From Treponema sp. (lineage in GTDB: Bacteria > Spirochaetota > Spirochaetia > Treponematales > Treponemataceae): DNA of 64,000 bases. A program made the translations under genes and the position numbers. The notes under the pieces are model-generated. The model was given only the letters and a program-made list of their open reading frames with translations, ran no database searches and was not told the DNA's origin. Below are positions 33,813 through 42,742 of this stretch, in pieces. Numbering within the stretch: position 1 is the stretch's first letter; every line of letters starts with the position of its first letter. Location of the stretch: positions 1-64,000 of the forward strand of contig JAFUFU010000027.1 in the NCBI GenBank assembly GCA_017469785.1. Reading direction: 5' to 3'.

Positions 33813-35510
33813 ATGATTAGTTTGAGTAATTTTCGTCTTTTTTGCAAGAAGATTTTGTATGCCTTCGCGCTGATTTTGATTTTTTCTCAATTTGTCGCAT
33901 GCGCGCGAAAGTCCGATTTTGTCCTTGATGTTCCTGACTTTTATCCTGCTCAGGTTATGGAAAGTTCATCTAATAAAGTCCGTTATTTTTCTTTCACCGC
34001 GGACCAGTACGGCGCAATTGAGAATTTCTTCTCTTCCCGGGGAGATTCCGCTCTTCTTGTCCAGCTCACGCCGCTGAAAGTCGCTGAAGGCGATGATTCC
34101 TTGTCTTTTGGTTTCTTTTATGGAAGCGATTCTCTTTCTGCGGAAATCCAGTCCGTGCCGGTCGTTATGGATTATGTAAAAAAATACAATGGCGCTCCTT
34201 TCTCCATTGCATTCTGCTTTGACAAGTCCAGGAATGTTCCAAGGGGATTTTTCATAAAGTCAGCGGCAAAACTCCGTGTTGATTCTGCCCAGATTTGCCG
34301 GGCATTCATCGGTCATGATTTTTCCGGAAATGTTCCGGTTTTCGCCTTCGCTCCCAACGGTGGAACGAACAACGGAAGTGATGATTTCCGTGGCGCATCC
34401 CTTGCATTCAATTCGATAAACAGCCGCGAAGGACTTATGCCCACAATCACGGTGAAATTCAAGGACATCAAGGGAAGCCAGAAACTTGCTTTTGGCGGTG
34501 AGGTTCTTTACATCCGCCGCAATGAAAAGCCTGTTGAAATCCCCACGGCATCCCTAAAGTCTCCCTTTTCCGTGGTCACGTATCCTGATGAAGAGGAGTA
34601 TCCCCAGTCTCTTCTTCTGGCGGCTTCCGATAAAAATCTTTTGACTTTTGCCTCAGGGCAGAAAAATGTCCTCGTCCCCATCGAAGTTGATCCGGGCCTG
34701 ATTATGAAATGGCCGCGTAACAATTGGCGTGGAAATGATTACGAGTTGTTTGAATGGGACCGGTTCCCAGGAGTTCTCTTCTTTGACATCTCGACTTATT
34801 CTGTTCAGGATGATTTTTTCCGCCGTCTCGCTTTTTTTGTGGAAAAGGCCGGTTACAAGGGGCGTCTGCTTTCGGATGCGGAGCTGAAAGGCAAGCACGG
34901 TTACAATGCCCATGATTACAAGGCCGATGATTTGGCCCGCTTTTTCGAGAAGGCCCGCGTCGAATCTTTCCCCCTCAATGAAAAGGAGCTTCTTTTAAAG
35001 GAAATCCTTGCTTTCAACGGCATAATCAAGATTGCATCGGATGGCGAGGTGATGGCTGGAAGCGGAGCTGTAATTTCGATTTCCCAGGAATCTCCGTCAT
35101 ATCTGCGCACGACTTTTATCGCCCATGAAGGCTGGCACGGCATTTTCTTCATTGACGAGGAATTCCGCAATACCGTTGCTTCTATTTATTACACGATTGA
35201 TCCGAAAACGCTGGCCTATCTCAGGCGTTATTTTCAGGTTACGCCCAGCTTGAATTATGATGTCAGGGACGATTATCTCATGAAGAACGAATTCATGGCA
35301 TATATGCTGCAGCGTCCTCTTTCCTACACAGCCTCTTATTTTGTGGATATGGCCAAGCGCGAGCATTCTCAGCAACTTGCGAAGGCCGAAGCGGATTATA
35401 TCATCAATACCGCCGGCTCGGGATTTGAAAGCGCCGCAACTTTGCTCGATGAATATGTGAGCGACCGCTGGAATCTGAACGCGGGCCGTGTCTGGATGAT
35501 TACCCGCTAG
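33813..35510 (+). CDS. Exported lipoprotein with HExxH zinc-protease motif, 565 aa
   Basis: A signal peptide (residues ~12-29) ends in the lipobox FVAC, so it is anchored outside the inner membrane. Near residue 431 stands FIAHEGWHGIFF, an HExxH motif that normally binds catalytic zinc, and about 60 residues later MKNEFMAYMLQRP supplies a glutamate of the NE..AY type seen in gluzincin-like peptidases. The first ~400 residues are beta-rich with no family I know. The ATG lies inside a TATGAT box, so transcription probably starts further upstream. It is likely a surface or periplasmic metallopeptidase; the substrate is unknown. Confidence 0.7.
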   Translation: MISLSNFRLFCKKILYAFALILIFSQFVACARKSDFVLDVPDFYPAQVMESSSNKVRYFSFTADQYGAIENFFSSRGDSALLVQLTPLKVAEGDDSLSFGFFYGSDSLSAEIQSVPVVMDYVKKYNGAPFSIAFCFDKSRNVPRGFFIKSAAKLRVDSAQICRAFIGHDFSGNVPVFAFAPNGGTNNGSDDFRGASLAFNSINSREGLMPTITVKFKDIKGSQKLAFGGEVLYIRRNEKPVEIPTASLKSPFSVVTYPDEEEYPQSLLLAASDKNLLTFASGQKNVLVPIEVDPGLIMKWPRNNWRGNDYELFEWDRFPGVLFFDISTYSVQDDFFRRLAFFVEKAGYKGRLLSDAELKGKHGYNAHDYKADDLARFFEKARVESFPLNEKELLLKEILAFNGIIKIASDGEVMAGSGAVISISQESPSYLRTTFIAHEGWHGIFFIDEEFRNTVASIYYTIDPKTLAYLRRYFQVTPSLNYDVRDDYLMKNEFMAYMLQRPLSYTASYFVDMAKREHSQQLAKAEADYIINTAGSGFESAATLLDEYVSDRWNLNAGRVWMITR

Positions 35511-35522
35511 CCTTTGCGCCTG

Positions 35523-36092
35523 TTAGGAATGAATCGGGGTAATGTCGAGGTTGAACTGCTTTTCGGCTCCGACGCTTGTCATGGGACCATGCCCCGGCAT
35601 AATGACCGTATCATCATTCAATGTGAAGATTTTTGATTTGATGCCGTTGCACAGGTGTCTTTTTGTGTATGAGCATGATGAAGAGCCGATTGTGCCCGCG
35701 AAAATGACATCACCTGTGAACACGACATTATTGATTTTGTAGACGATGGAATCCGGGCTGTGACCAGGAAGGGAAAAATACTCTACGTTCAGTCCGGCAA
35801 TTTTTTTGATACCCTCATCTTTGAGAATCGTTGTCCCGCTGGCAAGCTCGTTGTCGGCTGCATAGACTGAAAAATCATAGATTTTCTGGAGCGTTTTAAG
35901 GCCCCGGTAATGATTTGTGTGTTTATGCGTGACCAGAACGGCCACCAAATCATAGTTGTCTTTTTCTATCTGCATAATCAGCGCGTTTGAAATCTTGCAC
36001 GGGTCTATTATGAGAGCCTGTTTTGTCTCTTCGTTGACAACGAGATAACAGTTTGTGAGCTTGGCGAAGTCAAGGTGATGGTAAATTTTCAT
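35523..36092 (-). CDS. Metallo-beta-lactamase-fold hydrolase, glyoxalase II-like, 189 aa
   Basis: The fold is clear from VLVTHKHTNHYRGL, LPGHSPDSIVY, NVVFTGDVIFAGTIG and IMPGHGPMTSVG. Such enzymes hydrolyse thioesters or similar bonds with two metals. In the metal motif HxHxDH the aspartate is replaced by asparagine (HKHTNH), and the protein is shorter than true glyoxalase II, lacking its C-terminal helical domain. Activity may be altered. It overlaps the upstream minus-strand gene by ATGA, so the two are co-translated. Confidence 0.85.
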   Translation of the reverse strand: MKIYHHLDFAKLTNCYLVVNEETKQALIIDPCKISNALIMQIEKDNYDLVAVLVTHKHTNHYRGLKTLQKIYDFSVYAADNELASGTTILKDEGIKKIAGLNVEYFSLPGHSPDSIVYKINNVVFTGDVIFAGTIGSSSCSYTKRHLCNGIKSKIFTLNDDTVIMPGHGPMTSVGAEKQFNLDITPIHS

Positions 36093-36775
36093 AAGCTCGG
36101 TCCTTTCTGAACGCCCTGAGGAACGTCGAGTTCTTCAAGACCTGTGAATAATGCGCTTCCCCGTTTGTCGAAAATAGCCGCATTTGTGTTTGATTGCCTG
36201 AAACTCACGTTTTGCTGGGTGATTTCGTAGAAAACAGTTTCCTTGATGTTGCAGTTTCTGAAAGAAGTGTCAATCAGCTTTGCGTTTATGAAATAGGAGC
36301 TGTATAAATCTGAGTCGTCAAAGGACGATTGAAATGAGGAGATTCCGCAGAAATTGTTTTGAATCATGTCACTTCCTGTAAAAAGCACATGACTGAATTT
36401 TGCGCCTGCATATGAAGAAAAAAGAACGTTGCTGTTCAAAAAGTTGCAGTCGGTGAAAACTGAAAATGCGAAGTTGCTCATTCTTACACGGAAATTCGTG
36501 GTCTTGATGCCCGAAAAAAGGCAGTTTGAAAAATCGCATCCGTAGAAGCGCTTGTTGGTGAAGTCAATGTTGGTGAATGTCAGCCCGCTTACATTTAAAC
36601 CGACGATTTTATCATGGGTGGCGATATATGAGTATATCTGCTGCTGCAAAGAGTCTTTGTTTGGTGTATGGGCAAAGCAAAAGTCACCGCTTTCGATGAG
36701 ATTGCCGTTTCCGTCTATGCTGGAAACCGCAAAGTGCGAGCATCCTGCAGTCCTGCATTTTGAGAATGAATACAT
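36089..36775 (-). CDS. Pentapeptide-repeat-like protein, 228 aa
   Basis: The body consists of repeating hydrophobic-polar pentads rich in F, S, N and D, for example FTNIDFTNKRFYGCDFSNC and SSFDDSDLYSSYFINAKLIDTSF, which should fold as a right-handed quadrilateral helix. An N-terminal Cys-rich part (CRTAGC, CFAH) may bind metal. There is no signal peptide. I start it at 36775, just downstream of the divergent murI promoter region. It leads the two-gene unit with the MBL-fold protein. The role is unknown; some relatives mimic DNA, but nothing here shows that. Confidence 0.7.
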   Translation of the reverse strand: MYSFSKCRTAGCSHFAVSSIDGNGNLIESGDFCFAHTPNKDSLQQQIYSYIATHDKIVGLNVSGLTFTNIDFTNKRFYGCDFSNCLFSGIKTTNFRVRMSNFAFSVFTDCNFLNSNVLFSSYAGAKFSHVLFTGSDMIQNNFCGISSFQSSFDDSDLYSSYFINAKLIDTSFRNCNIKETVFYEITQQNVSFRQSNTNAAIFDKRGSALFTGLEELDVPQGVQKGPSL

Positions 36776-36818
36776 ACTGATATTGTAGCGAAAAATCTTC
36801 CATAAAAAAAGAGTATCA

Positions 36819-36847
36819 TTGAAAGATTTTCTATAAAAGATTAAAAT
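36819..36847 (+). promoter_or_regulatory. Sigma-70-like promoter of murI, probably leaderless
   Basis: TTGAAA (36819-36824) and TAAAAT (36842-36847), spacer 17 bases. The predicted transcription start coincides with the murI ATG at 36854, and no Shine-Dalgarno exists. Confidence 0.65.
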
Positions 36848-36853
36848 TATGGT

Positions 36854-37681
36854 ATGCGCGTGGATTTTGCTTTCCTTGACAGTGGGACTGGCGGCATTCC
36901 CTATATGCTTTCTCTTCATGAAAAATTACCTTCGGCAACCCTTGTGTATCTCGGGGACACTGAGCATTTTCCATATGGTGAAAAAACAAGCGAAGAGGTT
37001 ACAAAATGCGCATCCCTTGCGATTCAAAAAATCATTGACTTATGGAATCCCAAAGCCATTGTTATTGCCTGCAATACGATTTCTGTTACGGCACTGGATT
37101 CCCTTCGGGAGCGTTTTTCATCTCTTCCGATTGTTGGAACCGTTCCCGCAATCAAGCTTGCGGCTCAAATCACAAAAAACAAAAGAATCGGTCTGCTGGC
37201 AACAACGGCAACCGTGAACCATCCATATTGCAGGCGTCTCATCAAGGACTTTGCCGCTGATTGCGAGGTTTTTTATCGTGCCGATCCTGTCCTTATTGAT
37301 TTCATCGAAAAGCGTTATTTCAATGCCACTGACTCCCAGCGGCTTCAGGCCGTAAAAGAGGCTGCTGATTTTTTCAGGGACAATAAATGTGACACCGTGA
37401 TTTTAGGCTGCACGCATTTTACCCATATTTATTCAGAAATGCGGCAGGCATGCGGTGAGGGAATAAGCGTCGTTGACAGCAGGGAAGGAGTTGCCAATCA
37501 GGCAATCCGCAAAATCCATGAAGAAAACCACCGCGGCGTTTCTGAAGATGTAAAATACGGCTCAGGGCTGCCTGTGGAAAATCTCAGTTTTTTTGTCACC
37601 AAGGCAAGCGGCTCAGAACTAGCGGAGTACAGAACCCTGTGTGAGAATCTCAGTATACCTTTCGGCGGCGTCACGGATTGA
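36854..37681 (+). CDS. murI: Glutamate racemase, 275 aa
   Basis: It makes D-glutamate for peptidoglycan. The two catalytic cysteines are present: IACNTISVTA (C73) and ILGCTHFTH (near 185). FLDSGTGG at the N-terminus and LGDTEHFPYG complete the family signature. It begins at 36854; the promoter 7 bases upstream means the mRNA may lack a leader. The gene stands alone before manC, 50 bases on. Confidence 0.93.
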   Translation: MRVDFAFLDSGTGGIPYMLSLHEKLPSATLVYLGDTEHFPYGEKTSEEVTKCASLAIQKIIDLWNPKAIVIACNTISVTALDSLRERFSSLPIVGTVPAIKLAAQITKNKRIGLLATTATVNHPYCRRLIKDFAADCEVFYRADPVLIDFIEKRYFNATDSQRLQAVKEAADFFRDNKCDTVILGCTHFTHIYSEMRQACGEGISVVDSREGVANQAIRKIHEENHRGVSEDVKYGSGLPVENLSFFVTKASGSELAEYRTLCENLSIPFGGVTD

Positions 37682-37731
37682 AACGAGAGAATTTGGCTTT
37701 CAAAAAAAGTATATAGCAAAAAGGAGAATGA

Positions 37732-38796
37732 ATGAAAACTTATGGAGTGATTATGGCTGGCGGCGGCGGAACCAGATTCTGGCCTCTTTCGCGTCAGGCG
37801 AGGCCAAAGCAGCTTCTTAATTTAAGTGGTAAAGATTTAATGGTAAATGAAGCCATCGGGCGGCTTTCAGGCATTGTCGAGCAAAATGATATTTTCATTG
37901 TTACGAACGAGACCCAGGCTGCAAAAATGCTTAAAGTCACAAAAGGACTGGTCAAGCGTAATCATGTGCTTGCAGAACCTTCCGCCCGAAATACGGCAGC
38001 TTGCATCGGTTATGCTGCGATGGAAATTCTCAAAAAATACGGTGATGGAATCATGGTGATTACCCCCAGCGATGCCTACATCAAAAATGAAGAGGAATTT
38101 ACCCGGGTTCTTGGACTTGCAGTAGAAACGGCTGAGAAAAAAGACGCTCTTGTCACTGTCGGTATTACGCCGACTTTTGCGGCCACAGGCTATGGCTACA
38201 TAAAATTCCAGAAATCAGGCGACGATGCTCTTAAAGTCCTTGAATTCAAAGAAAAGCCAGATGAGGCGACGGCCAGAGCCTACGTTTCAAGCGGGGAATA
38301 TGCGTGGAATTCAGGAATGTTTATCTGGAAAGCAAGTACCATTCTAAGGCAGTTTGAGCGTTTCCTCCCGGATGTGTATGCTGATCTTCAGAAAATTGGA
38401 GATGCAATGGGAACGGATGCGGAGTACAATGTCATAGATAAGGTATATCCGGAAATCACGAGTATTTCCATTGATTATGGTATCATGGAAAAGGCGAGTG
38501 ATGTGTATGTCGTGCCCGGTGAATTCGGATGGAATGACGTTGGAAGTTTCGATATGCTGGGCGCCCTGCACGAGCAGGATGCCAACGGAAACATCTCAAT
38601 CGGCGAGCATATTGACGTGGATTCAAAAAATTGTATCACATATTCAAGCGGTCGGCTGGTTACAACTATCGGCTTGGACAATGTGGTCGTCGTTGAGACG
38701 GAAGATGCCGTTTTGGTTTGTGATAAAAATCGGGTTCAGGATGTCAAAAAAATCGTTGAACAATTAAAGAAAAATCGAAAAATTGAATTATTATAA
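37732..38796 (+). CDS. manC: Mannose-1-phosphate guanylyltransferase, 354 aa
   Basis: It makes GDP-mannose from mannose-1-phosphate and GTP for glycans. The signature MAGGGGTRFWPLSRQARPKQ is at residues 8-27; later segments EPSARNTAACIGYA, VITPSDAYI and FVWNSG-type EYAWNSGMFIW are typical. The protein stops where longer bifunctional ManC-isomerase enzymes carry a cupin domain, so isomerase activity must come from manA at 49615. AAAGGAG precedes the ATG, and malQ follows after 12 bases in the same operon. Confidence 0.93.
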   Translation: MKTYGVIMAGGGGTRFWPLSRQARPKQLLNLSGKDLMVNEAIGRLSGIVEQNDIFIVTNETQAAKMLKVTKGLVKRNHVLAEPSARNTAACIGYAAMEILKKYGDGIMVITPSDAYIKNEEEFTRVLGLAVETAEKKDALVTVGITPTFAATGYGYIKFQKSGDDALKVLEFKEKPDEATARAYVSSGEYAWNSGMFIWKASTILRQFERFLPDVYADLQKIGDAMGTDAEYNVIDKVYPEITSISIDYGIMEKASDVYVVPGEFGWNDVGSFDMLGALHEQDANGNISIGEHIDVDSKNCITYSSGRLVTTIGLDNVVVVETEDAVLVCDKNRVQDVKKIVEQLKKNRKIELL

Positions 38797-38808
38797 GGAG
38801 AAGAATCA

Positions 38809-40428
38809 ATGAGAAAGGCAGGAATTTTATTTCATCCGACAAGCTTGCCGTCAGGGGCAGGAATCGGTACTTTGGGCAGAAGCGCTTACACTTTTGTCGA
38901 TTTTTTGCAGAAGGCAGGAATGAAATTGTGGCAGGTGCTGCCTCTGGGACCTACCGGCTATGGGGACAGCCCGTATCAGTCTTTTTCAACTTTTGCCCTA
39001 AACCCGCTTTTAATTGATTTTGACAATCTCCTTGAACGCGGTTGGGCGACGGCTCGACTGATAAAGCGTCCCTCTTATGTTAAGGCCAAGGGACCCGTTG
39101 ATTTCGGAGCTGTGGTCTGGTGGAAGAGCAACGCTCTAAAAGAAATTGCGAAATATTTCCTTGAATTGATTACGAACCCTGAGGCTTCCCCGTCTGATTC
39201 TTTTGATGCAAATACTAAGGCTGATTTTTTTGCTTTTTGCCGTGAAAACCAATTCTGGCTCAAGGATTATGCGGCATTTATGAGCATCAAGTCCTTCTAT
39301 GACGCAAAGGCCCAGAAGGAAAGCGAAGAAAAACATTGCGCTATTCCCGGGACATGGAACGTGTATTGGCCTGAAACTCTTTCAAAACATGACGATGCCG
39401 CTGTTGAAGCCTGGATTAACGAGCATACAGAAGATTTCCTTCAGACAGAAGTGATTCAGTTCTTTGCATACAAGCAGTGGTCAGCCCTCCATGAATATGC
39501 CCTTTCCAAGGGAATCCAGATTGTCGGCGATGTTCCGATTTTTGTCGCTGCGGATTCAAGCGATGTCTGGGCAAATCAGGACCTGTTTCTTATTGATTCT
39601 AATGGAAAATTTACAGCGGTTGCGGGCGTTCCTCCGGATTATTTTTCGGCTACAGGCCAGCTCTGGGGAAATCCGCTTTATAATTGGTCAAACATGAAGA
39701 AAGACGGCTACGGCTGGTGGATTGCCCGCGTAAAGCGAATGCTTTCTCTTGTTGATTATGTGCGCATCGACCACTTCCGTGGATTTGAAAGCTATTGGGC
39801 CGTTCCTTATGGAAGTGAGACTGCAATCAACGGAAAATGGGAAAAAGGCCCTGGAATCGAGTTGTTCGATGCAATCAAGGCAAAACTTGGGGAGCTTCCG
39901 CTGATTGCAGAAGATTTGGGAATCATCACGGACGAGGTCAAGGCTCTTCGCGATGGTGCCGGACTTCCCGGTATGAAAGTTCTCCAGTTTGGGTTTGATA
40001 CAAGCGAATGGAAAAGCGGCTCGCTCAAAAATGTATTCCTGCCCCATAATTTCGAGACATCGAACTGCGTAGCTTATACAGGCACTCACGACAACGACAC
40101 CACGCAAGGGCTTTTTGAATCATTGGATGACGAAAACCTTGCGTTGATTGCAAGTTATCTTTCAGGAGAAAATGTTTCCATCGAAGCGGCGAAAAGCCTC
40201 CTTAAAGGAAAAAAACTCACGAAAGCCTTGGTCAAGTCAGTCTTTTCAAGCATCGCAGATATTGCAATCGTTCCCCTGCAGGATGTTTACGCCCTTAAAA
40301 GCGATGCCCGCATGAATACTCCAAGCACCAGCGGCGCAAACTGGGCATGGCGTGCCACTGAAAAGCAAATTTCTGACGAGAAAGCGGCGGCCTGGCTGAA
40401 AAATCTCTGCGTCCTCTACGCAAGATAA
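38809..40428 (+). CDS. malQ: 4-alpha-glucanotransferase (GH77), 539 aa
   Basis: It moves maltodextrin pieces between glucans in glycogen or maltose use. The three GH77 catalytic acids are visible: D321 in VRIDHFRG, E368 in IAEDLG and D428 in GTHDNDT. The start RKAGILFHPTSLPSG is typical. Length fits the bacterial short form. AAGGAG lies nine bases before the ATG. It is co-transcribed with manC. A repeat element begins just past its stop and may end transcription. Confidence 0.95.
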   Translation: MRKAGILFHPTSLPSGAGIGTLGRSAYTFVDFLQKAGMKLWQVLPLGPTGYGDSPYQSFSTFALNPLLIDFDNLLERGWATARLIKRPSYVKAKGPVDFGAVVWWKSNALKEIAKYFLELITNPEASPSDSFDANTKADFFAFCRENQFWLKDYAAFMSIKSFYDAKAQKESEEKHCAIPGTWNVYWPETLSKHDDAAVEAWINEHTEDFLQTEVIQFFAYKQWSALHEYALSKGIQIVGDVPIFVAADSSDVWANQDLFLIDSNGKFTAVAGVPPDYFSATGQLWGNPLYNWSNMKKDGYGWWIARVKRMLSLVDYVRIDHFRGFESYWAVPYGSETAINGKWEKGPGIELFDAIKAKLGELPLIAEDLGIITDEVKALRDGAGLPGMKVLQFGFDTSEWKSGSLKNVFLPHNFETSNCVAYTGTHDNDTTQGLFESLDDENLALIASYLSGENVSIEAAKSLLKGKKLTKALVKSVFSSIADIAIVPLQDVYALKSDARMNTPSTSGANWAWRATEKQISDEKAAAWLKNLCVLYAR

Positions 40429-40577
40429 AATTCCTCACAGATAGTGAGCGTTAAAAAATTGCATGGCAATTTTTGTGAATCTCCAGAAGAGCTTGGCTCG
40501 CAGGGTTAGGAGCTCACAGAGATAGTTTTGAAAAAAATAAAAGCCTCTGTGAACTCTATGCCCTCCGTGAGGAATTT
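40428..40577. repeat. TIR-bounded intergenic repeat, copy 1
   Basis: Bounded by AAATTCCTCAC and GTGAGGAATTT. It contains the hairpin AAAATTGC / GCAATTTT (about 40456-40478) and a GCTCACAGAG block shared with the copies at 42521 and 55050. It lies between malQ and the chromate-transporter genes. Confidence 0.75.
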
Positions 40578-40590
40578 AAAAGGACATTAA

Positions 40591-41166
40591 ATGAAAGAAA
40601 AACTTCGTACTCTTTGGGATTTATTCTCAATCTTCTTTAAAATCGGACTTTGTACATTCGGTGGCGGAATCGCCATGCTGCCTATCCTGGAGCGGGAACT
40701 TGCCGAAAAACGCAATTGGACGACCAGCGACGAATTATTGGACTATTTTGCCATCGGCCAGAGCACGCCGGGCATTATCGCGGTGAACGTGGCGACTTTT
40801 ATCGGCTACAAGCGGGCTGGCTTGATTGGAGGCTGTGTGGCTACTTTCGGCATGGTCTTTCCATCAATCATCATCATCACCCTGATTGCAAAATTCATCT
40901 CGAATTTCAGCGAGATTGAATGGGTTCAAAAGGCTCTCAAGGGAATCAATGTGGCGGTGGCGGCAATCCTTACCAGCGCGGTCTACAAATTCTCAAAAAA
41001 GTCGGTGAAAAATCTTTTCGGCTTCCTTCTGCTTGTAATCGCCTTTCTGCTGATTTTTGTCTTTAATGTGGGCACGGCCTATGTGATTTTCGGCAGCGCG
41101 ATTCTGGGCGTGATTCTCGCGGCATGCAGGGGAGAGTTCAAAAAAGAGGAGGCTGTCCATGACTGA
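40591..41166 (+). CDS. Chromate transporter family protein, first half, 191 aa
   Basis: ChrA-type proteins are inner-membrane carriers; in many bacteria the two halves are separate genes, as here. This half has LCTFGGGIAMLPILEREL near 17-34 and the conserved IGQSTPGIIAVNVATFIGY block, with five or six membrane helices. AAAGGA precedes the ATG. It overlaps the second half by eight bases, so both are made together. Whether chromate is the true substrate is unknown. Confidence 0.9.
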   Translation: MKEKLRTLWDLFSIFFKIGLCTFGGGIAMLPILERELAEKRNWTTSDELLDYFAIGQSTPGIIAVNVATFIGYKRAGLIGGCVATFGMVFPSIIIITLIAKFISNFSEIEWVQKALKGINVAVAAILTSAVYKFSKKSVKNLFGFLLLVIAFLLIFVFNVGTAYVIFGSAILGVILAACRGEFKKEEAVHD

Positions 41167-41779
41167 TTTTATGATTTCCGAGATTCAATCTCAGAGCGGA
41201 CTAGGGCTTTTATGCCTTATCGCGGTCTTTTTCTATATCGGCTTGATTACCATTGGCGGCGGACAGGTGGCGATTACAGTCATGCAGCAGGTTTTGGTCG
41301 AGCACTTCCATTTGATTGACAATGAATTTTTCTTCAGTATGGTCGCGATTTCTGAGAGCACGCCGGGGCCAATCGGAATCAATATGGCGACTTATTTGGG
41401 AACTGAACTTTACGGCGTCTGGGGTGGATTTTTCTCCACTTTGGGGCAGGTTTTGCCATCCCTCATTTGTATTATTCTTATTGCCCGCTTCTTCGGTGCA
41501 TTTGCCCAAAAGAAGGGTGTGCAGGCGGCTTTCTCAACTCTGCGTCCTGCGGTCTCCGGCGTTATTGCGGTTGCGGCGGCTAAAATCGTCATCATCGCTC
41601 TTTTTGTAGTCCGTGAGGGTTTTTTGCTTTCTTCTCCTTCGACTTGGAACGACAACTTTCAGATTTACGGAGTCAGCGCGATTTTCTACGGATTGTGCCT
41701 GCTCATTCTTTTTAAGACAAAAGTGCATCCGGTCTTTTTGGTGGCGGCGGGGGCTGTCTTCGGCGTGATTTTCTGCTAG
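41159..41779 (+). CDS. Chromate transporter family protein, second half, 206 aa
   Basis: This is the partner of the preceding gene. It repeats the fold: FFYIGLITIGGGQVAITVM near 21-39 and ISESTPGPIGINMATYLG near 69-86. About six helices are visible; the two halves probably form one heterodimeric carrier. The start lies in the end of the first half (ATGACTGA). deoD follows with its own extended -10 promoter. Confidence 0.9.
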   Translation: MTDFMISEIQSQSGLGLLCLIAVFFYIGLITIGGGQVAITVMQQVLVEHFHLIDNEFFFSMVAISESTPGPIGINMATYLGTELYGVWGGFFSTLGQVLPSLICIILIARFFGAFAQKKGVQAAFSTLRPAVSGVIAVAAAKIVIIALFVVREGFLLSSPSTWNDNFQIYGVSAIFYGLCLLILFKTKVHPVFLVAAGAVFGVIFC

Positions 41780-41795
41780 ATTTTTCACAATCTCG

Positions 41796-41804
41796 TGCTA
41801 TAAT
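41796..41804 (+). promoter_or_regulatory. Extended -10 promoter of deoD
   Basis: TGCTATAAT at 41796-41804 with no good -35. The predicted start falls at the deoD ATG (41811), so the mRNA may be leaderless. Confidence 0.6.
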
Positions 41805-41810
41805 TAAAGC

Positions 41811-42521
41811 ATGAGTACACACATTAACGCGCTAGAAGGCGCAATCGCTCCCAATGTCTTGCTTCCGGGCGACCCATTGCGGGCAAAATTCATCGCAGAA
41901 AATTTTTTGGAAAATGCCAAGTGCTATAACGAGGTGCGGGGCATGTTCGGCTTTACCGGCACTTACAAGGGCGTTCCCGTAAGCGTTCAGGGAACCGGCA
42001 TGGGTCAGCCCTCCCTTTCGATTTATGCCACCGAGCTTTTTAAATTCTACGGCGTTCAGACTGCAATCCGGGTGGGAACTTGCGGAGCGGTCAACGAGAA
42101 TACAAAACTCCGTGACACGATTATCGTAAATTCGGCCTGCTCAGATTCTTCTCTTTTGAATCAGCGCTTCGGCTCCCTTCACTTCGCCCCCACGGCAAAT
42201 TTCGACCTCGTCCGGGCGGCAGATAAAATCGCCTCAGAAATGGGAATCCGCTATTCCGTAGGTTCTGTTGCTTCCAGCGATTTCTTCTACGACAAAAACG
42301 ACAACTGGAAAAAGTGGGCTGAATACGGTGTTCTGGGAATCGAAATGGAGAGCGCCGAGCTTTTCACTCTGGCCGCAGAATACAAACGCCGGGCCATGGC
42401 CATCATGACCGTCAGCGACCACATTTTGCTAGGCGGAGCCACCACCTCCGAAGAGCGTCAAACAACCTTCACCAACATGATGAAAGTAGCACTGGAAACA
42501 ATCGTGGCAACAAATAAATAA
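41811..42521 (+). CDS. deoD: Purine-nucleoside phosphorylase (DeoD type), 236 aa
   Basis: It splits purine nucleosides with phosphate in salvage. The family blocks are present: [16 protein letters not shown] at 17-32, the [18 protein letters not shown] active-site segment, [16 protein letters not shown] (ribose-binding glutamate) and TVSDH with the catalytic aspartate. Length fits hexameric DeoD. There is no Shine-Dalgarno; see the promoter entry. It converges with asd, separated by a repeat holding a strong two-way terminator. Confidence 0.95.
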   Translation: MSTHINALEGAIAPNVLLPGDPLRAKFIAENFLENAKCYNEVRGMFGFTGTYKGVPVSVQGTGMGQPSLSIYATELFKFYGVQTAIRVGTCGAVNENTKLRDTIIVNSACSDSSLLNQRFGSLHFAPTANFDLVRAADKIASEMGIRYSVGSVASSDFFYDKNDNWKKWAEYGVLGIEMESAELFTLAAEYKRRAMAIMTVSDHILLGGATTSEERQTTFTNMMKVALETIVATNK

Positions 42522-42737
42522 AATTCCTCACAGATAGGGATCGTTAAAAAATTGCAGGGCAATTTTAGCGAGTCTCCCGAAGAGCTGTGCTCGTAGGGGC
42601 ACAGAGCTCACAGAGAGTAGTTGAAGTGAAAAAAAATAAACCTCAGTCATATTGTTCTTTCAGGAAATATGACTGAGGTTTTATATTTTGTTATGAAATT
42701 AAATCCTCTGTGCCCTCTAAAGCTCTGTGAGGAATTT
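42521..42737. repeat. TIR-bounded intergenic repeat, copy 2
   Basis: AAATTCCTCAC at the left end (overlapping the deoD stop) and GTGAGGAATTT at the right. It shares the AAAATTGC / GCAATTTT hairpin block with copies 1 and 4 and carries an unrelated terminator inside. Confidence 0.75.
42638..42685. terminator. Two-way terminator between deoD and asd
   Basis: AAACCTCAGTCATATT (42638-42653) pairs perfectly with AATATGACTGAGGTTT (42666-42681), with A-rich and T-rich flanks on either side. It serves both converging genes. Confidence 0.85.
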
Positions 42738-42742
42738 AAAAT

